From assembly GCF_001942305.1 (NCBI RefSeq), contig NZ_MKKE01000016.1, forward strand, positions 17,253 to 81,252: a stretch of DNA of 64,000 bases. Direction: 5' to 3'. Under the pieces are notes generated by a model, which was not told where the DNA came from, made no database searches, and saw only the letters and a list, made by a program, of their open reading frames with translations. Below, piece by piece: positions 58,497-64,000 of this stretch. This DNA is from Saccharomonospora sp. CUA-673 (GTDB lineage: Bacteria; Actinomycetota; Actinomycetes; Mycobacteriales; Pseudonocardiaceae). The stretch's first letter is position 1, and the number at the start of each line of letters is the position of its first letter. The position numbers and the translations under genes are program-made.

Positions 58497-59992
58497 TTGG
58501 CGGCCTCCAGTTCCCCCAGCTTGTCGAGCACGGGCCCGCGCGCCGCCTCGTAGGCGGCGCCGACCCGGTAGAGCCGGTCGTCGGCGAGCGCGGGCGCCAT
58601 GATCTGCAGACCCACCGGCAGGCCATCCTCATCGGACAGTCCACTGGGGACGCTCATGGCGGCGTTGCCCGCGAGGTTGGCGGGGATGGAACAGATGTCG
58701 TTGAGGTACATGGCCATCGGGTCGTCGACCTTCTCGCCGATGGGGAACGGCGTGACCGGCGTCGTCGGCGACACGAGCACGTCGACCTTGCCGAACGCGG
58801 CGGCGAAGTCGCGCGTGATGAGCGTGCGCACCTTCTGGGCCGAGCCGTAGTAGGCGTCGTAGTAGCCGGACGAGAGCGCGTACGTGCCGAGCATGACGCG
58901 CCGCTTGACCTCGGCGCCGAACCCTTCCTCGCGGGTCAGCGACATGACCTCCTCGGCGCTGTGGCTGCCGTCGTCGGCGACGCGCAGGCCGTAGCGCATG
59001 GCGTCGAACCGGGCGAGGTTCGACGAGCATTCGCTCGGCGCGATGAGGTAGTAGGCCGGCAGTGCGTAGGTGAAGTTCGGGCACGAGACCTCGACGACCT
59101 CGGCACCCAGTTCCTTCAGCTGGGCCACGGCGGCCTCGAACGAGCGCAGCACGCCACCCTGGTAGCCTCGCCGGACAGTTCCTTCACGACGCCGACGCGC
59201 ACGCCGCTCAGATCGCCGCGGGCGCTCGCGGGCGGCGTCGACGACGGCCGGCACGGGCGCGTCGATGGAGGTGGCGTCCATCGGGTCGTGGCCGGCGATC
59301 ACCTCGTGCAGCAGCGCCGCGTCGAGCACGGTGCGCGCGCACGGGCCGGCCTGGTCGAGCGAGGACGAGAACGCGACGAGCCCGTAGCGGGACACGCCGC
59401 CGTAGGTGGGCTTCACGCCGACGGTCGCGGTGACCGCGGCGGGCTGGCGGATCGAGCCGCCGGTGTCGGTGCCGATGGCCAGCGGCGCCTCGTAGGCGGC
59501 CAGGGACGCGGACGAGCCGCCGCCGGAGCCGCCGGGGATGCGGTCGAGGTCCCACGGGTTGCGGGTGGGGCCGAACGCCGAGTTCTCCGTGGACGAGCCC
59601 ATGGCGAACTCGTCCATGTTCGTCTTGCCGAGGATCGGCACGCCGGCCTCGCGCAGCCGCCGCGTGACGGTGGCGTCGTACGGCGGCAGCCAGCCCTCGA
59701 GCGTCTTCGACCCGCAGGTGGTGGGCACGCCCTTGGTGGTCAGCACGTCCTTGAGCGCCAGCGGCACGCCGGCCAGCGGCGACGCGGGCCGCTCACCGGC
59801 CGCGACGGCGGCGTCGACGGCCCGGGCGGCCTCGAGGGCACCGTCGGCGTCGACGTGCAGGAACGCGTGCACGTCCCCGTCGACCGCGGCGATCCGGTCG
59901 AGGTGGGCCTGCGTCGTCTCGGCGGCCGACACCTCACCGGTGTGGATCTTGTCCGCGAGCTCGGCCGCGGTGAGCCTGGTCAGATCGCTCAC
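58493..59992 (-). CDS. gatA: Asp/Glu-tRNA amidotransferase subunit A (two apparent frameshifts)
   Basis: The amidase-signature subunit releases ammonia from glutamine. The Ser-Ser-Lys triad lies in LALKDVL (Lys), [12 protein letters not shown] and [13 protein letters not shown]. Between DAARE and [14 protein letters not shown] about 20 residues are out of frame: restoring two G near 59224 and one G near 59167 gives [20 protein letters not shown] in the middle. Net shift is zero, so the ORF looks intact but is wrong inside. GTG 59992 has GGAGGAACA upstream. Overlaps gatB; gatC lies 11 bp upstream. Confidence 0.95.
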   Translation of the reverse strand: MSDLTRLTAAELADKIHTGEVSAAETTQAHLDRIAAVDGDVHAFLHVDADGALEAARAVDAAVAAGERPASPLAGVPLALKDVLTTKGVPTTCGSKTLEGWLPPYDATVTRRLREAGVPILGKTNMDEFAMGSSTENSAFGPTRNPWDLDRIPGGSGGGSSASLAAYEAPLAIGTDTGGSIRQPAAVTATVGVKPTYGGVSRYGLVAFSSSLDQAGPCARTVLDAALLHEVIAGHDPMDATSIDAPVPAVVDAARERPRRSERRARRRREGTVRRGYQGGVLRSFEAAVAQLKELGAEVVEVSCPNFTYALPAYYLIAPSECSSNLARFDAMRYGLRVADDGSHSAEEVMSLTREEGFGAEVKRRVMLGTYALSSGYYDAYYGSAQKVRTLITRDFAAAFGKVDVLVSPTTPVTPFPIGEKVDDPMAMYLNDICSIPANLAGNAAMSVPSGLSDEDGLPVGLQIMAPALADDRLYRVGAAYEAARGPVLDKLGELEAAK

Positions 59993-60003
59993 TGTTCCTC
60001 CGC

Positions 60004-60303
60004 TCACTGTTCTTCACCCAGGATGCGCGGGACGCGGAAACGTCCCTGTTCGGTGGCGGGCGCGCCGGCCAGGGCCTCGTCCTGGCTGAGTCCGGGGCGG
60101 ACCTCGTCGGTGCGGAAGACGTTGGTCAGCGGCACCGCGTGCGACGTCGGCGGGATGTCGTCACCCGCAACCTCACCGACCTTCGCCACCGCGTCCAGGA
60201 TCTGGTCGAGCTGGCCTGCGAAGGTGTCCAGCTCCTCCTCGGTGACGGCCATCCTGGCCAGTTTCGCGAGGTGCGCCACCTCGTCGCGGGAAATGTTCGA
60301 CAC
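60004..60303 (-). CDS. gatC: Asp/Glu-tRNA amidotransferase subunit C
   Basis: This 99-residue belt subunit stabilises GatA/GatB. The conserved opening [21 protein letters not shown] and the C-terminal [16 protein letters not shown] with [10 protein letters not shown] are intact. GTG 60303. First gene of gatC-gatA-gatB. The 295 bp upstream to the divergent ACT gene contain no recognisable gene; they hold the two promoters. Confidence 0.95.
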   Translation of the reverse strand: MSNISRDEVAHLAKLARMAVTEEELDTFAGQLDQILDAVAKVGEVAGDDIPPTSHAVPLTNVFRTDEVRPGLSQDEALAGAPATEQGRFRVPRILGEEQ

Positions 60304-60598
60304 GCAGCTGACTCCGATGGGATGCGTCGGACCGCAGGATCGCCGACCTGCGGAATTCGTCTCTTCTCCCCGCGAAGTCTATGGCGAAGCGGACACCGGT
60401 GTTCGGCCGGGCGGGCGGTCACGGCGACGCTGGCACAGTGGAGGTGACCGACACGCTGTGCGGCGCCCCGCCGGCGGCTATATCCGCGCGGCGTGTTCTG
60501 CAACAATCACCGCTCTGCCCGGCCCGGTGTCCGCGACGAGGACGGGCCGGGTGCCAGACGACCCGAGGCAGACGAGCGGCGACGAAGGGAGAGACGCG

Positions 60599-61255
60599 GT
60601 GTCGTTCCTGATCCGTGTGCAACTGCCGGACAACCCCGGCATTCTCGGAGCGATCGCCACCGCGCTCGGCACCGCGGGTGCGGACATCCTGAGCGTCGAC
60701 GTCGTGGAGCGGCGGAACGGCATCGCCATCGACGACCTGGTGGTGGACCTGCCGTCGGACCGACTGCCGGACGCGTTGATCACGGCGGCCGAGAGTGTCG
60801 ACGGCGTCGAGGTCGACGCGGTGCGCCCGTACGCCGGGGTGCTCGACACGCACAGTGAGCTCGAGCTGGTCGAGGAGGTCGCCGCGCATCCGGCGAACGG
60901 GCTCGCGGTGCTCGCCGACGGGGTCCCGAAGATCATGCACGCGGGCTGGTCGCTGGTGGTGCACCGCACGTCGGACGGCGGGGTGGAGCGGCTCGCCGCG
61001 TCGGGCGCGGCCCCGGAGACGCGGCTGGCCGACATCCCGTGGCTGCCACTCGAACGGGCGACCATCCTCGACGGCGACGAGCCGTGGATCCCGGAGATGT
61101 GGCGCGAGCTCGGCACCGAGCTCGCGGCGACGCCGCTCGGCAAGCCCGATCTGGTGTTGCTCGTGGGGCGGCCGGGTGGGCCCATGTTCCGTGCGGCCGA
61201 GGTCGCCCGACTGGCCCATCTGGCCGGCATCGTCGCGGTCGTCCTCAACGGCTGA
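60599..61255 (+). CDS. ACT-domain protein
   Basis: 218 residues. The N-terminal ACT domain (SFLIRVQLPDNPGILGAIATALGTAGADILSVDVVER) is an amino-acid sensing fold; the C-terminal part (ADIPWLPLERATILDGDEPWIPEMW, PLGKPDLVLLVGRPGGPMFRAAE) has a GAF-like or unknown fold. The same gene follows gatC divergently in mycobacteria (Rv3013). Function unknown. GTG 60599 has GGGAGA upstream. Confidence 0.85.
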   Translation: MSFLIRVQLPDNPGILGAIATALGTAGADILSVDVVERRNGIAIDDLVVDLPSDRLPDALITAAESVDGVEVDAVRPYAGVLDTHSELELVEEVAAHPANGLAVLADGVPKIMHAGWSLVVHRTSDGGVERLAASGAAPETRLADIPWLPLERATILDGDEPWIPEMWRELGTELAATPLGKPDLVLLVGRPGGPMFRAAEVARLAHLAGIVAVVLNG

Positions 61256-61450
61256 CACCTTCGACCCCAGCCTTCGCCTCCGTGCGTCTCATGCACGGAT
61301 GCGCACATGGACGCCCATCGCGAGTTGCTTCGCGTTCATTCGGGGGATACCAATCGTTCGCCGAAACAGTACTGTCCCGGTGTCAGCCGCACCTACAGTG
61401 CGAATCGCCCGAAACGAGACACAATCCCACCACCGATGCGGAAGGCGTTC

Positions 61451-63393
61451 ATGGCGAACCAGGACCACGTCGTCAGCGACCCGGACGACCACAGCTCGAA
61501 TCCTTCGAACAATCGCCCGTTCAGTGACGTCGCGCGCGTGCGCCTGTCGCGGCGGGGTGTGCTGCGCGGTACGGCGGCGGCCGCGGCGGTCGGCTTCCTC
61601 GGCGCGGGCAGCGGCCTGGCCAACGCGGGCACGACGACGCCGGCTGCGGCATCGGCGGCCAGGGCGGGCCGGCTGCTGGGTTTCAAGGCGGTGCCGACCA
61701 GTGATGCGGATGCGTTCACGGTGCCGGAGGGCTACACCGCGGACGTCCTGATTCCGTGGGGTACACCGGTGCGCCCGGACGGCCCGGCGTGGCGCAAGGA
61801 CGCGTCGAACACGGCGGCGGAGCAGGCCGAGCAGATCGGCATGAACCACGACGGGATGCACTATTTCCCGATCGGCAACGGGCCGGCGGGCAACCGGCGT
61901 GGGCTGCTCGTGCTCAACCACGAGTACATCGACACCGATCTGATCTACCCGGACGGCGACGACGAGATGACGCAGGCCAAGGTCGACAAGGCCTTGGAGG
62001 CGCACGGTCTGGCGTTGGTGCAGATCGAGGAGATCGACGGCACGTGGCAGGTCACGGATTCGCCGTACAACCGTCGCGTGACGGGTACGACGCCGATGAC
62101 GATCAGCGGCCCGGTGACGCCGGATCACCCGAAACTGCAGTCGAACAACGCGTTCCTCGGCACGTTGAACAACTGTTCGCACGGTGTGACGCCGTGGAAC
62201 ACGTATGTGGCGGCCGAGGAGAACTTCAACAGCTACTTCGGCACGGAGGACGCGTCGTGGAAGCCGGATGAGGTCGAGGAGCGCTACGGCATCGACAACG
62301 AGGGCTTCGGTTACCGCTGGCACGAGGTGGACGAGCGGTTCGACGTGGCTCTGAACGGCAATGAGCTCAACCGGTTCGGCTGGCCGGTGGAGGTCGACCC
62401 GTTCGACCCGGATGCGACTCCGGTGAAGCGTTCGGCGTTGGGCCGGTTCAAGCACGAGAGCGTGACGTTCACGGAGATCGCCGGGCATGTCGTGGCCTAC
62501 AGCGGTGACGACCAGGACGGCGACTACGTCTACAAGTACGTGTCGGAGAAGCCGTGGCGCGCGTTGCAGGCGCAGGGCAAGAGCCCGTTGGATCACGGCA
62601 CTCTGTTCGTGGCTCGGTTCGACGACGACGGTTCCGGTGAGTGGTTGCCGTTGGTGTTCGGCCGGGGTCCGCTGACGGCGGAGAACGGCTGGGAGGACCA
62701 GGCGGACGTGTTGATCCGTACGCGTCTGGCGGCGGATGCGTTGGGCGCCACGAAGATGGACCGTCCGGAGTGGGTGGCGATTCACCCGAAGACGGGCGAG
62801 GTCTACGTGACGTTGACGAACGGCACCGGTTGGGAGGGCGAGGCGAATCCGCGGACGCCGAACCCGTACGGCCACATCATCAGTTGGCGCGAGGACCACC
62901 GGGGCAAGCCGTCCGAGCGCACGGCGTTCGAGTGGGACATCTTCTCTTGGCCGGCGACCCGGCCTACGACGAGCAGGTAGACCTCGACGAGGACAGCATG
63001 TTCGGTTCGCCGGACGGTCTGTGGTTCGACGCGGACGGCCGGTTGTGGATCCAGACCGACATCTCTAATTCGGCGCAGAACCTCGCCGAGCGCGGCTACG
63101 ACAACATCGCCAACAACGCGATGCTCGCGGCCGATCCGGAGACGAAGGAGATCCGCCGTTTCCTCGTCGGCCCGCGTGGCTGCGAGATCACCGGTGTGAT
63201 CACGACGCCGGATCAGCGGACGATGTTCGTCAACGTCCAGCACCCGGGCGAGGACACCGAGGCGTGGGGCGGCGCGCCGACGCCGGACAACCCGCGCCTG
63301 GTCAGCAACTGGCCGGACTTCGACCCGGAGGGTCGTCCCCGTTCGGCCACGGTCGTCATCCGTAAGAAGGACGGCGGCGTGGTCGGCACCTGA
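61451..63393 (+). CDS. Tat-exported PhoX-family phosphatase (one apparent frameshift)
   Basis: About 647 residues. The Tat motif is SRRGVLRG followed by a hydrophobic Ala-rich core. The PhoX/DUF839 propeller shows MNHDGMHYFPIG, GLLVLNHEYID, LNNCSHGVTPWNTYVAAEENFN (a metal site) and RPEWVAIHPKTGEVYVTLTN. The frame breaks near 62944; restoring one C gives DIFLLAGDPAYDEQ and the rest runs to TGA 63393 with SPDGLWFDADGRLWIQTD. PhoX enzymes are Ca/Fe alkaline phosphatases, usually Pho-regulated; I see no clear Pho box. ATG 61451 with GGAAGG upstream is preferred over ATG 61436. Confidence 0.9.
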
Positions 63394-63411
63394 GTTCGTG
63401 ACGCCCGACGG

Positions 63412-63444
63412 TCGGCCCCCGGAGCACTGCGCTTCGGGGGCCGA
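63412..63444. terminator. bidirectional hairpin between PhoX and DUF222 genes
   Basis: TCGGCCCCCG (from 63412) pairs with CGGGGGCCGA (to 63444) across about 13 nt. It serves convergent genes. Confidence 0.75.
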
Positions 63445-63462
63445 TCCAGGTTCGGGGCCCGT

Positions 63463-64000
63463 TCAGAACGGTGGTGGGTCGTCGTTCGGATCTGGCGCAC
63501 TGTCGGTTTCGGACGAACGCGGTGGCAGGACGGTTTCGCGTTTGTCGGTGTAGGTGACGCCGAGCGGTGTGGTGACCGAGGAGGTGCCGTGGACCGGGTC
63601 GTAGTCCTGGATCCAGCCGGGTGCGTTCTTGAGTCGGTGGTGTTTGCGGCACCGGGGCGCGGCGTTGTCGGTTGAGGTCGAGCCGTTGTCCTTGGCCCAC
63701 TGTTGTTGGTGGTCGAAGTCGCAGTGCCGGGCCGGTCGTCGGCACCAGGGCACGACGCACATGCGGTCGCGGACCTCGACGAGTTTGCGGATCGTCGAAT
63801 TCGGACGATAGCTGGATCGGCCCAGGTCAACCGGGTTGCCAGTGGCGGGATCGCACAGCACCTTCCGCCAGATCGACTTGGGGTTGGTCATGATCTCCCG
63901 TGCGTACGCGGCGGGGATCGGTCCGATCCCGTCGATCGATGCCCCGGTCTCCGACATGGAGAGCGCCGTGTCGATGGGCATGTGCACGTAGACCATCGCC
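63463..64000 (-). CDS. DUF222/HNH endonuclease-like (13E12) protein, N-terminus cut off
   Basis: The C-terminal roughly 178 residues are visible; the frame stays open to the right edge. It ends in an HNH nuclease domain with the ordered zinc Cys and His residues: DRMCVVPWCRRPARHCDFDHQQQW ... RCRKHHRLKNAPGW, preceded by the DUF222 tail (IPAAYAREIM, LGRSSYRPNSTIRKLVEVRD). This is the actinobacterial 13E12/REP13E12-associated family, often multicopy and linked to mobile DNA; function unproven. The C-terminus is Asp/Pro-rich. Confidence 0.85.
   Translation of the reverse strand, partial: AMVYVHMPIDTALSMSETGASIDGIGPIPAAYAREIMTNPKSIWRKVLCDPATGNPVDLGRSSYRPNSTIRKLVEVRDRMCVVPWCRRPARHCDFDHQQQWAKDNGSTSTDNAAPRCRKHHRLKNAPGWIQDYDPVHGTSSVTTPLGVTYTDKRETVLPPRSSETDSAPDPNDDPPPF

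Noticed and set aside
60304..60598. A small gene between gatC and the ACT gene.
   Set aside because: Open frames there are short, without ribosome-binding sites or recognisable motifs; the region is best read as a divergent promoter.

Overview
The window is very G+C-rich bacterial DNA with GTG/TTG starts, twin-arginine and lipobox export signals, a DUF397 protein, an NdgR/LtbR-type IclR regulator next to leuCD, F420 biosynthesis (cofC) and an HU protein with a long Lys/Ala tail. This points to an actinomycete, most likely in the Pseudonocardiaceae (Amycolatopsis/Saccharomonospora/Prauserella-like). Gene order from pyc to the ACT-domain gene matches, from memory, the Mycobacterium tuberculosis Rv2967c-Rv3013 block (pca, recG, DAK2, ung, thiL, DUF3515, ddl, gpsA, cofC, ppk, mutT1, hupB, leuDC, IclR, gltX, FAH, leuB, serA, ilvCNB, cfp6, doxX, lppZ, gatB, gatA, gatC, ACT). 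It is a conserved chromosomal core with lineage-specific insertions.

Layout. 1-4.0 kb: a cut-off PucR-type regulator, an arginase-fold enzyme overlapping an AraC regulator, and a divergent NmrA-like reductase. 4.0-16.7 kb: pyc, recG, DAK2 protein, rpmB, ung, gamma-carbonic-anhydrase-like protein, GNAT, thiL, an AsnC-type RAM domain protein, DUF3515, ddl. 16.7-19.7 kb: MocR regulator divergent from a PNPOx-family protein, then cysteine dioxygenase with a Cys-rich leader peptide. 19.7-29.6 kb: gpsA, plsC, cofC, ppk, mutT1, hupB, leuDC, IclR. 29.6-31.1 kb: extragenic palindromes, tRNA-Glu(CTC), tRNA-Gln(CTG), HAD hydrolase. 31.2-38.0 kb: gltX, FAD monooxygenase, FAH hydrolase, citramalate synthase with an Ile attenuator, leuB. 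38.1-52.3 kb: secreted S8 protease, serA, DUF397, ilvCNB with an Ile/Leu/Val attenuator, PH-domain protein, MarR, APC permease, ilvD. 52.3-64 kb: DoxX, a Nep1-like (NPP1) secreted protein, 2-hydroxyacid dehydrogenase, LppZ-like lipoprotein, gatB/gatA/gatC, ACT protein, PhoX phosphatase, and a cut-off DUF222/HNH protein.

How it works together. The dominant theme is branched-chain amino acid supply: pyc, cimA (threonine-independent 2-oxobutyrate), leuB/C/D, ilvB/N/C and ilvD, with serA. Regulation is visible in the DNA. Three leader peptides, each apparently translated from a leaderless transcript with the -10 box exactly 7 nt upstream of the start codon, precede cdo (Cys codons), cimA (Val-Ile-Ile-Ile) and ilvB (Ile-Leu-Val-Leu). 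The cimA and ilvB leaders are followed by U-tract terminators. The cdo leader's Cys-codon stretch can pair with the cdo Shine-Dalgarno.

Two sequence-level patterns need care. First, at least 16 genes, including near-universal ones (ilvC, ilvD, gatA, leuD, ppk, pyc), are broken by apparent frameshifts. Every break is repaired by restoring one base (two at one gatA site), usually a copy of a neighbouring base. This looks like systematic base loss in the sequence, so these genes are annotated across the breaks. Second, four arrays of an ordered 21-nt repeat lie just after stop codons and read in the same direction as the upstream gene. They are the most novel-looking element here.
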